Assembly: GCA_007844125.1 (NCBI GenBank) | Contig: CM017571.1 | Coordinates: forward strand, 1,370,077-1,434,076 | Direction of reading: 5' to 3' | Origin: Sinonovacula constricta | Lineage: Eukaryota > Mollusca > Bivalvia > Cardiida > Solecurtidae | Length of the DNA: 64,000 bases | Shown here: piece after piece, positions 11,776 through 25,300 of the stretch | Numbering within the stretch: position 1 is the first letter of the stretch | Layout of the letters: each line of letters begins with the position of its first letter | The notes under the pieces: generated by a model | Databases searched by the model: none | Seen by the model: the letters and a program-made list of their open reading frames with translations, nothing else | What the model was told of the DNA's origin: nothing | Program-made: the position numbers and the translations under genes

Positions 11776-12075
11776 CACATAAAACATGGTCAGTTTCAGC
11801 TTCTAAAACACAAAACTTGATCAAATACATCCACTCATTTATTATTGTGTTCATATAACTTATAAGCATAGACACATAAAACATGGTCAGTTTCAGCTTC
11901 TAAAACACAAAACTTGATCAAATACATCCACTCATTTATTATTGTGTTCATATAACTTATAAGCATAGACACATAAAACATGGTCAGTTTCAGCTTCTAA
12001 AACACAAAACTTGATCAAATACATCCACTCATTTATTATTTATTATTGTGTTCATATAACTTATAAGCATAGACA
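11776..12075. repeat. 97-bp tandem repeat, 3 copies
   Basis: Units start at about 11,776, 11,873 and 11,970 with CACATAAAACATGGTCAGTT and end TTATAAGCATAGA. They are nearly identical. The third has a small extra ATTTATT, suggesting slippage. Confidence 0.9.
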
Positions 12076-13143
12076 ATAATTGTTTTACTCTCCTATAGTG
12101 ACCTTGGATGTATGTTGGTCATCATGCATGATACACGTATAAAATAACACACACCAAAATTAATAGCATACAAAATAAAGTATAATAAATATTCTACCTT
12201 TCATAAATTTCAAAGCAATTTTAGCACTTTTTCTTTAATTTTTTGTTATTTGAAAATGAAGAAATTAAATCCAGAAAAAACAATAATGAAAATATCTTAA
12301 ATAAATTTTATGTTGATCATATAAAGTCAAGAAATAAATTGTTTAGACATACTAACATTATGTAGGTGAAGGTTAATTACACTTAGTATTAAGATATATT
12401 ATATATATATATTATATTAACACCTGTTTTCCTTATAATCCTGTAGAAATTATGCCTCTGTATGATTTATTTACTTGATTAGTCCTTTGAGGCAGATCAA
12501 TGTACAAATTAAGACATGTATGTCCAATATATTTTTTAACTATAATATATCAATTAGCTATTCTAAGTATCTAGACAAGGCTCTTAATTGTGAATATGAC
12601 TTTTAGTTTACATTTAAACAGTTTAGTAAATGCACTGACACTTATTAAAAAAAAAAAGAAGCAGTTTCAACCATTAACAATGCAAGCACACTGTTACTTA
12701 TTGTGCAAAGGGAAATAACTCCACAAGTATTAAGTGTTAAGGTAAAACATTGCACTTGCCCAGTTAAGTGACAAATGGAAAACAACTGCTCACAGTGAAC
12801 AATGAAAACTTTGCCTTAAAAATCAACAACCATTCTCCAGCAGAAAAAATCAACACACTTTAAAAAAAAAATTAGCAAAACTTGACTTTTGAAAAATTTC
12901 AACAAACAAAAATGTTAACAAAACAATTAGAATGTGGCCTATATAAATTTAACCTTGATGAAATTGAAAATTTGATAAATTGTTTATCAATAAGTGCACA
13001 TTAATATAAATGAAACATTACATCATGTCTTTGTGCAACCTAATTAAGATTCATCAACTCTTCATACAATTAATAAACCCTATCCCATCTGCATATTTTA
13101 TAAGTTCAATTGATAAAGAAAAATAATCCCCAAGGTAACAATG
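12076..13143 (-). other. VPS53: Probable VPS53 3' UTR and flank
   Basis: AT-rich sequence directly downstream of the VPS53 stop on the minus strand. A minus-strand AATAAA (TTTATT on +) near 12,467 is one candidate poly(A) signal among several. The true end is not determined. Confidence 0.4.
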
Positions 13144-13332
13144 CTATAACCGTTTCTTGATCAACTTCTCCAATTTGCGTATGCGACTTGACTCCGGTTC
13201 AGCTGTCTGTGATGACATCATTCCAGAGTGGGATGGGGATATGAAATCTGTCTGTTTCCCTATCGCCATAGAAACGGGGATTCTTGCCCGGTAGGTCTCC
13301 AGAAATGCGCTAATCTCGCTTCTCTTCAGGCC
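13144..13332 (-). CDS. VPS53: VPS53 exon 20 (C-terminus, stop)
   Basis: The acceptor CTCCTGCAG precedes [17 protein letters not shown]; the exon ends [15 protein letters not shown] and TAG (13144-13146). The end is nearly identical to that of vertebrate VPS53. Confidence 0.95.
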   Translation of the reverse strand, partial: GLKRSEISAFLETYRARIPVSMAIGKQTDFISPSHSGMMSSQTAEPESSRIRKLEKLIKKRL

Positions 13333-16300
13333 CTGCAGGAGGAACAAGTATATAGGTAAAAAAGTGTAGCATTGGCAATGAAAACTAAGGTGTATTCTGG
13401 GACCGAGCAGTTTAAGTTTGTTTTCTTGTAAACCCCACAGAAGCTCACTGCATTGGTTGTTCAACTTTAGATCAGATAAAAAAAAACATTCGTGTGACAA
13501 GGTTTTCATGATGACCTTTGATGCACCAGTTTTTCTGTCAAGATATTTGTCAAGAGTCGTTAATGAAAATAACAAATGAAATGTGTAAAAATCCTAGTTA
13601 TAATGGTCTCTACTTGTTCGAAAGACTAAAGTTGTGATGCAAGGATCTTGTCTTTTTATATTAATATATGTGTATGAATATAAACATTTTGGTAGCTGGG
13701 ATGAAAGACAAGAAGGATAAATTGGCATTTTATAGTTTGTGCAAAGTACAAAGGAAAGTTGATGGCTGGTCTATGCTCTATGCATTCATAGTTTGACTTT
13801 TTAATTTTTATTGTCCCGCCAACAGTATTCCAGTTATTTGTGTCCACTGTGTATAGCATGCTGTGAAAACCTGACATAATACCACACCCAGTCTCATTAT
13901 CCTACTGGGCTAACCAGTCATGGAACTACGCTTATATTTGCTTGAGTGTTAGCAAGTGAGCTAGACCACTGTTATTTTTAATGGCTTGAGTGTGTCAGGG
14001 CATGGGAATAAACCTGGGGCCACCCATTCCTGGAACCAACACTCTAATGACTGCAATATCGGGTCCAGTGTCTTTGCATTCATTGAGTCCTAAGTCCAAA
14101 TGCAAGAACATTTAACTTCATATTCCTAGCAACTTCTAAAACTAGCTTATGTCTGAATCATTGAACAAATGGTTGCAAATATCAATATTTGCTAGAATCA
14201 ACTTTATTACCAAAAAGAAATTATGTGCAAAATTCAATACAAATATAAAAAGAATGTACTTTCATCTTGAGAACCTTTTGAAACTCAGTGATATAAGATT
14301 CATTTTATAGAGTAAGAAAATTAATATAATAATATATAATAACTCATTTTTCCAGGTAAAATTATTAATTAAAATCCAAAATAATTTAATAAAACTAATG
14401 TCTTATAGAAAAACAAACATTATTACCTTCATTTCAAGGACTTTTTGAAACTCGCCAATGTCCGAATCATTCAGCAGCCTGATGTAGTTATCTATGAAAG
14501 GAGCCACAGGCTCATGTGGGGACATCATGACCTGCCAAACAGAAACATCTTGTCAACCTTCATTCATAAATATTCCAATAATATCATAATTATAATAAAT
14601 ACGTTTCTTGGGGGTCCATCATCTCTTGCATATAGTCAACTTTCATTCATTAAAATACCAATAACATGCACTAGTGATTGAGCATGCCCAGTTTAGATGA
14701 AAAATACACAGTTAATTGGCCCATGCCAAATTAGTTAGAATCATTGAACCACCTTGGTGTCTCACCACATGGGTTGAATTCCTTGTCAGTAAGATTTTTT
14801 ATATTGTAAAACTTAAAGGTATGGTTGAGGATCACCTGACCTGAGTTTCACCATTGGTTGTACCAGAACATCTGGCTGGTGTCTTCTTCAACCAATAATA
14901 GGTGGACATCACTATAATGGCCTTTACCATGTCAATGTGATCACTATAATGACATTTATCATGTCCAATGTGATCACTAGAATGACCTTTATCATGTCCA
15001 ATGTGATCACTATAATGACCTTTATCAAGTCAATGTGATCACTATAATGACCTTTATCATGTCCAATGTGATCACTATAATGACCTTGATCATGTCCGAT
15101 GTGATCCCTTTAATGACCTTTATCATGTCAATGTGATCACTATAATGACCTTTATCATGTCCAATGTGATCACTATAATGACCTTTATCAAGTCAATGTG
15201 ATCACTATAATGACCTTTATCATGTCCAATGTGATCACTATAATGACCTTTATCATGTCCAATGTGATCCCTTTAATGACCTTTATCAAGTCAATGTGAT
15301 CACTATAATGACCTTTACCATGTCAATGTGATCACTATAATGACCTTTACCATGTCAATGTGATCACTATAATGACCTTTACCATGTCAATGTGATCACT
15401 ATAATGACCTTTATCATGTCAATGTGATCACTATAATGACCTTTATCATGTCCAATGTGATCACTATAATGACCTTTATCATGTCCAATGTGATCACTAT
15501 GTCTTTATCATGTCCAATGTGATCACTATAATGACCTTTATCATGTCCAATGTGATCACTATAATGGTCTTTATCATGTCCAATGTGATCACTATAATGA
15601 CCTTTATCATGTCCAATGTGATCACTATAATGTCTTTATCATGTCCAATGTGATCACTATAATGTCTTTATCATGTCCAATGTGATCACTATAATGGTCT
15701 TTATCATGTCCAATGTGATCACTATAATGACCTTTATCATGTCCAATGTGATCACTATAATGGTCTTTATCATGTCCAATGTGATCACTATAATGTCTTT
15801 ATCATGTCCAATGTGATCACTATAATGGTCTTTATCATGTCCAATGTGATCACTATAATGGTCTTTACCATGTCCAATGTGATCACTATAATGGTCTTTA
15901 CCATGTCCAATGTGATCACTATAATGGTCTTTACCATGTCCAATGTGATCACTATAATGACCTTTATCATGTCCAATGTGATCACTATAATGGTCTTTAT
16001 CATGTCCAATGTGATCACTATAATGGTCTTTATCATGTCAATGTGATCACTATAATGGTCTTTATCATATCAAATGTGATCATTATAATGACCTTTATCA
16101 AGTCAATGTGATCACTATAATGACCTTTATCAAGTCAATGTGATCACTATAATGGTCTTAATCATGTCCAATGTGATCATTATAATGACCTTTATCAAGT
16201 CAATGTGATCACTATAATGACCTTTACCATGTGCAATGTGATCACTATAATGGTCTTTATCATGTCAATGTGATCACTATAATGGTCTTTACCATGTCAA

Positions 16301-19300
16301 TGTGATCACTATAATGACCTTTACCATGTCCAATGTGATCACTATAATGACCTTTACCATGTCCAATGTGATCACTATAATGACCTTTACCATGTCCAAT
16401 GTGATCACTATAATGGCCTTTACCATGTCAATGTGATCACTATAATGGCCTTTATCATGTCAAATGTGATCACTATAATGGTCTTTACCATGTCAATGTG
16501 ATCACTATAATGACCTTTACCATGTCCAATGTGATCACTATAATGACCTTTACCATGTCAATGTGATCACTATAATGGCCTTTATCATGTCCAATGTGAT
16601 CACTATAATGGTCTTTATCATGTCAATGTGATCACTATAATGGTCTTTATCATGTCAAATGTGATCATTATAATGACCTTTATCAAGTCAATGTGATCAC
16701 TATAATGACCTTTATCAAGTCAATGTGATCACTATAATGGTCTTAATCATGTCCAATGTGATCATTATAATGACCTTTATCAAGTCAATGTGATCACTAT
16801 AATGATCTTTACCATGTGCAATGTGATCACTATAATGGTCTTTATCATGTCAATGTGATCACTATAATGGTCTTTACCATGTCAATGTGATCACTATAAT
16901 GACCTTTACCATGTCCAATGTGATCACTATAATGACCTTTACCATGTCCAATGTGATCACTATAATGGCCTTTACCATGTCAATGTGATCACTATAATGG
17001 CCTTTATCATGTCAAATGTGATCACTATAATGACCTTTACCATGTCAATGTGATCACTATAATGACCTTTATCATGTCAATGTGATCCCTATAATGACCT
17101 TTATCAAGTCAATGTGATCACTATAATGGTCTTTATCATGTCAAATGTGATCACTATAATGACCATTATCATGTCCAATGTGATCACTATAATGACCTTT
17201 ATCAAGTCAATGTGATCCCTATAATGACCTTTATCAAGTCAATGTGATCACTATAATGGTCTTTATCATGTCAAATGTGATCACTATAATGACCTTTATC
17301 ATGTCCAATGTGATCACTATAATGACCTTTATCATGTCAATGTGATCCCTATAATGACCTTTATCAAGTCAATGTGATCACTATAATGGTCTTTATCATG
17401 TCAAATGTGATCACTATAATGACCTTTATCATGTCAAATGTGATCACTATAATGACCTTTATCAAGTCAATGTGATCACTATAATGTCTTTATCATGTCA
17501 AATGTGATCATCATAATGACCTTTATCAAGTCAATGTGATCACTATAATGACCTTTACCATGTGCAATGTGATCACTATAATGACCTTTATCAAGTCAAT
17601 GTGATCACTATAATGTCTTTATCATGTCAAATGTGATCACTATAATGACCTTTATCAAGTCAATGTGATCACTATAATGTCTTTATCATGTCAAATGTGA
17701 TCATTATAATGACCTTTATCAAGTCAATGTGATCACTATAATGACCTTTATCATGTCCAATGTGATCCCTATAATGGCCTTTACCATGTCAAATGTGATC
17801 CCTATAATGGCCTTTATCATGTCAATGTGATCCCTATAATGACCTTTATCAAGTCAATGTGATCACTATAATGGTCTTTATCATGTCAAATGTGATCACT
17901 ATAATGACCTTTATCAAGTCAATGTGATCACTATAATGACCTTTATCAAGTCAATGTGATCACTATAATGACCTTTACCATGTCAAATGTGATCACTATA
18001 ATGTCTTTATCAAGTCAATGTGATCACTATAATGGTCTTTATCATGTCCAATGTGATCACTATAATGGTCTTTACCATGTCCAATGTGATCACTATAATG
18101 GTCTTTACCATGTCCAATGTGATCACTATAATGGTCTTTACCATGTCCAATGTGATCACTATAATGACCTTTATCATGTCCAATGTGATCACTATAATGG
18201 TCTTTATCATGTCCAATGTGATCACTATAATGGTCTTTATCATGTCAATGTGATCACTATAATGGTCTTTATCATGTCAAATGTGATCATTATAATGACC
18301 TTTATCAAGTCAATGTGATCACTATAATGACCTTTATCAAGTCAATGTGATCACTATAATGGTCTTAATCATGTCCAATGTGATCATTATAATGACCTTT
18401 ATCAAGTCAATGTGATCACTATAATGACCTTTACCATGTGCAATGTGATCACTATAATGGTCTTTATCATGTCAATGTGATCACTATAATGGTCTTTACC
18501 ATGTCAATGTGATCACTATAATGACCTTTACCATGTCCAATGTGATCACTATAATGACCTTTACCATGTCCAATGTGATCACTATAATGACCTTTACCAT
18601 GTCCAATGTGATCACTATAATGGCCTTTACCATGTCAATGTGATCACTATAATGGCCTTTATCATGTCAAATGTGATCACTATAATGGTCTTTACCATGT
18701 CAATGTGATCACTATAATGACCTTTACCATGTCCAATGTGATCACTATAATGACCTTTACCATGTCAATGTGATCACTATAATGGCCTTTATCATGTCAA
18801 TGTGATCACTATAATGGTCTTTATCATGTCAAATGTGATCATTATAATGACCTTTATCAAGTCAATGTGATCACTATAATGACCTTTATCAAGTCAATGT
18901 GATCACTATAATGGTCTTAATCATGTCCAATGTGATCATTATAATGACCTTTATCAAGTCAATGTGATCACTATAATGATCTTTACCATGTGCAATGTGA
19001 TCACTATAATGGTCTTTATCATGTCAATGTGATCACTATAATGGTCTTTACCATGTCAATGTGATCACTATAATGACCTTTACCATGTCCAATGTGATCA
19101 CTATAATGACCTTTACCATGTCCAATGTGATCACTATAATGGCCTTTACCATGTCAATGTGATCACTATAATGGCCTTTATCATGTCAAATGTGATCACT
19201 ATAATGACCTTTACCATGTCAATGTGATCACTATAATGACCTTTATCATGTCAATGTGATCCCTATAATGACCTTTATCAAGTCAATGTGATCACTATAA

Positions 19301-22300
19301 TGGTCTTTATCATGTCAAATGTGATCACTATAATGACCTTTATCATGTCCAATGTGATCACTATAATGACCTTTATCAAGTCAATGTGATCCCTATAATG
19401 ACCTTTATCAAGTCAATGTGATCACTATAATGGTCTTTATCATGTCAAATGTGATCACTATAATGACCTTTATCATGTCCAATGTGATCACTATAATGAC
19501 CTTTATCATGTCAATGTGATCCCTATAATGACCTTTATCAAGTCAATGTGATCACTATAATGGTCTTTATCATGTCAAATGTGATCACTATAATGACCTT
19601 TATCATGTCAAATGTGATCACTATAATGACCTTTATCAAGTCAATGTGATCACTATAATGTCTTTATCATGTCAAATGTGATCATCATAATGACCTTTAT
19701 CAAGTCAATGTGATCACTATAATGACCTTTACCATGTGCAATGTGATCACTATAATGACCTTTATCAAGTCAATGTGATCACTATAATGTCTTTATCATG
19801 TCAAATGTGATCACTATAATGACCTTTATCAAGTCAATGTGATCACTATAATGTCTTTATCATGTCAAATGTGATCATTATAATGACCTTTATCAAGTCA
19901 ATGTGATCACTATAATGACCTTTATCATGTCCAATGTGATCCCTATAATGGCCTTTACCATGTCAAATGTGATCCCTATAATGGCCTTTATCATGTCAAT
20001 GTGATCCCTATAATGACCTTTATCAAGTCAATGTGATCACTATAATGGTCTTTATCATGTCAAATGTGATCACTATAATGACCTTTATCAAGTCAATGTG
20101 ATCACTATAATGACCTTTATCAAGTCAATGTGATCACTATAATGACCTTTACCATGTCAAATGTGATCACTATAATGTCTTTATCAAGTCAATGTGATCA
20201 CTATAATGACCTTTATCATGTCCAATGTGATCCCTATAATGGCCTTTACCATGTCAAATGTGATCCCTATAATGGCCTTTATCATGTCAATGTGATCCCT
20301 ATAATGACCTTTATCAAGTCAATGTGATCACTATAATGGTCTTTATCATGTCAAATGTGATCATTATGACCTTTATCAAGTCAATGTGATCCCTATAATG
20401 ACCTTTATCAAGTCAATGTGATCACTATAATGGTCTTTATCATGTCAAATGTGATCACTATAATGACCTTTATCAAGTCACTGTGATCACTATAATGACC
20501 TTTATCATGTCCAATGTGATCACTATAATGACCTTTACCATGTCAATGTGATCACTATAATGACCTTTACCATGTCAAATGTGATCACTATAATGACCTT
20601 TATCATGTCAATGTGATCCCTATAATGACCTTTATCAAGTCAATGTGTTCACTATAATGACCTTTATCATGTCCAATGTGATCACTATAATGACCTTTAC
20701 CATGTCAAATGTGATCACTATAATGACCTTTATCATGTCAAATGTGATCACTATAATGACCTTTACCATGTCAAATGTGATCACTATAATGACCTTAACC
20801 ATGTCAAATGTGATCGCTATAATGACCTTTATCATGTCAATGAGATCACTATAATGACCTTTACCATGTCCAATGTGATCACTATAATGACCTTTACCAT
20901 GTCCAATGTGATCACTATAATGACCTTAATAATGTCAATGTGATCACTATAATGACCTTTATCAAGTCACTGTGATCACTATAATGACCTTTATCATGTC
21001 AATGAGATCACTATAATGACCTTTACCATGTCAAATGTGATCACTATAATGACCTTTACCATGTCCAATGTGATCACTATAATGACCTTTACCATGTCCA
21101 ATGTGATCACTATAATGACCTTTACCATGTCAAATGTGATCACTATAATGACCTTTACCATGTCCAATGTGATCACTATAATGACCTTTACCATGTCCAA
21201 TGTGATCACTATAATGACCTTTACCATGTCCAATGTGATCACTATAATGACCTTTACCATGTCCAATGTGATCACTATAATGACCTTTACCATGTCAAAT
21301 GTGATCACTATAATGACCTTTACCATGTCCAATGTGATCACTATAATGACCTTTACCATGTCCAATGTGATCACTATAATGACCTTTACCATGTCCAATG
21401 TGATCACTATAATGACCTTAATAATGTCAATGTGATCACTATAATGACCTTTATCAAGTCACTGTGATCACTATAATGACCTTTATCATGTCAATGAGAT
21501 CACTATAATGACCTTTACAATGTCAAATGTGATCACTATAATGACCTTAATAATGTCAATGTGATCACAAGAATGACCTTAATAATGTCAATGTGATCAC
21601 TATAATGACTTTCATCATGTCCAATGTGATCACTGTAATGACCTTCATCATGTCAACGGGATGATTTAAATGCACACCATTTGGAAATGACATACCAAAC
21701 ATATGAATATTAAAAATGTATTTTTATTTTCAACATTTGCATTGACTCTTTACATATTTTCTTATAATATATTACAAATGTCAAATAGGATTAAAGTTCT
21801 TTTTGGCAAGCAGTTAACATCTATACTGTTAGTTAAGCGCTGCCCTTATAAAGATATACGATTTATAATTACAATCTATAAAATACATGTGATGAAGTTA
21901 TAAACATACCTTTAGAATCATCTCAGCCTTTGTCATACCTTTCACCACTATTTTTGTATAACTGAAAAACAGGTAAAGTAAATTTGTTATATATTTCTTA
22001 ATAAAGAAAAAAACACAATAAAGACATACTGAAATTGATACATTTACTTGTTTTTTTAATATGATTTTTCTTCACATTTAATCCCTGGCAAATCATAATT
22101 GCCATTGTAAATTTGTAAGCTAAAACAGCAGCCTTGCATGTATACTGTTGTTATATCCCATACGATGATCAAAAGTCAACTTTTAAGTTTGTATCTTTGA
22201 TATGTATAACATAAAAAAACAAGAACCTGTAAAGAAACAACAGAAAACCAGGTTTTCCACTGCCTGACCCAAAAATTATTTAAAAAAACAACAACAACAA

Positions 22301-25300
22301 ATATTTGTGTGTAAAACTGATCTTGGCCTTAATCTGATAAAAATAAATCCTTATCTCCCTTTTCCCATAAGGTATCAACCATTCAATTTAGTCATTAAAC
22401 AGGAATTCTGAAAGAATTTTATGGTAATAAAATCTAATTTTAGTAACAGTTACTTTTACCTTGATCTTGTCACAAAATGTTAAAAAAATGCACAAGGACT
22501 ACTGATGACAAACATACTGCTAAAGTTTGGTTGATTTCCACATGGAATCTGCAGTAGATGTGCATGGTTGAAAAGAAAATATGACAAATGCCCGCCCACC
22601 AATGGTTGCCAATTTAAAAACCAATACTTTCCTTCAGACGAATAAACTGTGCTACTTCTATATGCTGCCCTTCAAGGCATAAAAACAATTGAAGTTCAAG
22701 TATATTATGTGCTTTTCATTAGCATCTATTACTGCAAAGAGCTACAGAATGTGCTTTTTTTTTTTGGACAGATTTCTTTAAAGAGGGGGTGCTTGTTGAA
22801 TAGTGGCAGAGTTGCCAACTTGTAACTCCTCTGACTGCTTAGCCTTTCACTGCGTGGGTTCGATTTTTGTTCGAAGACTTAATGTAGAAAAAGGTTTCAA
22901 GCTGACTTGCAGTGCGCAGGTGATTATACCCAGATATTTGTCTGGGGTCTTCCTCTATCAAAAAGCTGGATGTTGCTATAATGATCATAAGTGGTCACTG
23001 CAATGTATTTCAAAAACAAAAAAACCCACAACATTTAATAAAAGCCGGGGTGCGCACATTCTATGAGCTATTTATAAATACATTTTCTACCCAAGCCATA
23101 CTGGATCATGAGAGAGTATATTGCTGATTGCCATTTATTATTGTATTCGGGCAGTTTCCTTATTAATATCACAGCGATATTTTTTAGTGTGCAATTTGCA
23201 ATTTTAGCGCATATTTTTCAAGAAAACTGCATAATTTTAATACATCAAAAAACACAATCGATATACTAGCAATCATAACGTCCGAAAAATTTCATATCCA
23301 TAGTACATCGTTTTTGAGCAATTACCATAAGGTAAAAATTGTCTGGAACACCCCTATATCACGAGCACTTGTTCAGGCGCACTTGTTTCCCATTTATATT
23401 GGCAGTACAATATGATGCCGTTAACCAGATCGATCTCCAGTCATTCCGTTTTCATTTTTGAGATGCTAATGTCATGCCTTCTAAAAAGAAACTTCGTCCG
23501 TCATCTGATCAGTGACTTATCACCATTTTTGGATAGGATTCGACGGGCAAAAACGATCACAAACGAAAATAAGATATAATGCTTTGGTAGAATGAATGTA
23601 AATTGTTATTTGTTTTTATGTACAAAAATAAATCTTTTGTCAAAGATTACTAAAAATTCTCATTAATTTTGAGAAAAAATTCATTGTTTTCAAATATGTG
23701 CACTTTTTTTATCTCATACTTTTCAAATGAATATCGCTGATATCAGGTGACTGATATTTCTTCTTGAAATGTTGATCATCTGAAGGTTCACACAGCACTA
23801 TACATATCACAGATCGAGTATTTGTAGTAGCGGCTGACCTATGTTAGGTGTAATAATTATGTCAGTCAGTGTGGAGGTAGAATAAATGCGAGGTCAGAAC
23901 AGTACAAGTGACATTAAGAACAGCCTTGACTTGTGCTCATTACACCTTAACGGCAAACAAATATTCTAAACTGAGGGGTGTGTACAATCTATGAGCTATT
24001 GATTTTTACCTAAGATTTGAAGCTCAAAGTAGGAGTGCGCACATTGCATAGGCGCACACATTATATAACCCTTTACGGTATATATTTACCTAGCTGGAGC
24101 CTTCCTGGATACACTAGATCCAAGTGATGGTAGATCCAGGAGCACAGTCTTCAGAGAGTGGGTGTCCAGTAACAACTTAAGAAAGAAAAAGTTAGCTTCT
24201 TGACTTTGATAAAAGACACACTTGAAGGTTAATAATATAGACACACTTGAAGGTTAATAATATAGACACACTTGAAGGTGAATAATATAGACACACTTGA
24301 AGGTTAATAATATTGACACACTTGAAGGTTAATAATATAGACACACTTGAAGGTTAATAATATAGACACACTTGAAGGTTAATAATATAGACACACTTGA
24401 AGGTTAATAATATAGACACACTTGAAGGTTAATAATATTGACACACTTGAAGGTTAATAATATAGACACACTTGAAGGTTAATAATATAGACACACTTCA
24501 AGGTTAATAATATAGACACACTTGAAGGTTAATAATATAGACACACTTCAAGGTTAATAATACAGACACACTTCAAGGTTAATAATATATTTGGTCATCA
24601 AATCACAAGGAAGGTCATCTCAAAGTAAGTATGTCTGAAGAAAATGGTCATTGTTCACAATACAGTTCTGTTTTTTGTAAGCTACATATATCAAACTATG
24701 AAAAACTGAAATGTGACTTAGTCTACTTACCAATTAATTATTTACATGTTAAGATTATCTTACATTTTTCTTATTTTAAGGGTTGTTTAGTATTTTTTTA
24801 ACTTTAGGGTGATCTATCTTAAATTATTAATGACGAGGTTAATCTTATTATAAGTTGTAATGCAACTAGACCACCTCAACAACAGTGCCAGTTATATAAC
24901 AAGTGGGTTGGTCCATTGGTAGACCACCTCAACAACAGTGCCACTTATATAACAAGTGGGTTGGTCCATTGGTAGACCACCTCAACAACATTGTCATCTA
25001 TATAACAAGTGGGTTGGTCCATTGGTAGACCACCTCAACAACAGTGCCACTTATATAACAAGTGGGTTGGTCCATTGGTAGACCACCTCAACAACACTGC
25101 CACTTATATAACAAGTGGGTTGGTCCACTGGTAGACCACCTCAACAACAGTGCCACCTATATAACAAGTGGGTTGGTCTACTGGTAGACCACCTCAACAA
25201 CATTGCCACTTACATAACAAGTGGGTTGGTCCACTGGTAGACCACCTCAACAACAGTGCCACCTATATAACAAGTGGGTTGGTCTACTGGTAGACCACCT

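Noticed and set aside
15788..21435. Long frames such as [11 protein letters not shown] repeats (+) and [11 protein letters not shown] repeats (-)
   Set aside because: They exist on both strands of the same 33-bp units and break wherever a 32-bp unit occurs; array by-products, not a repeat protein.
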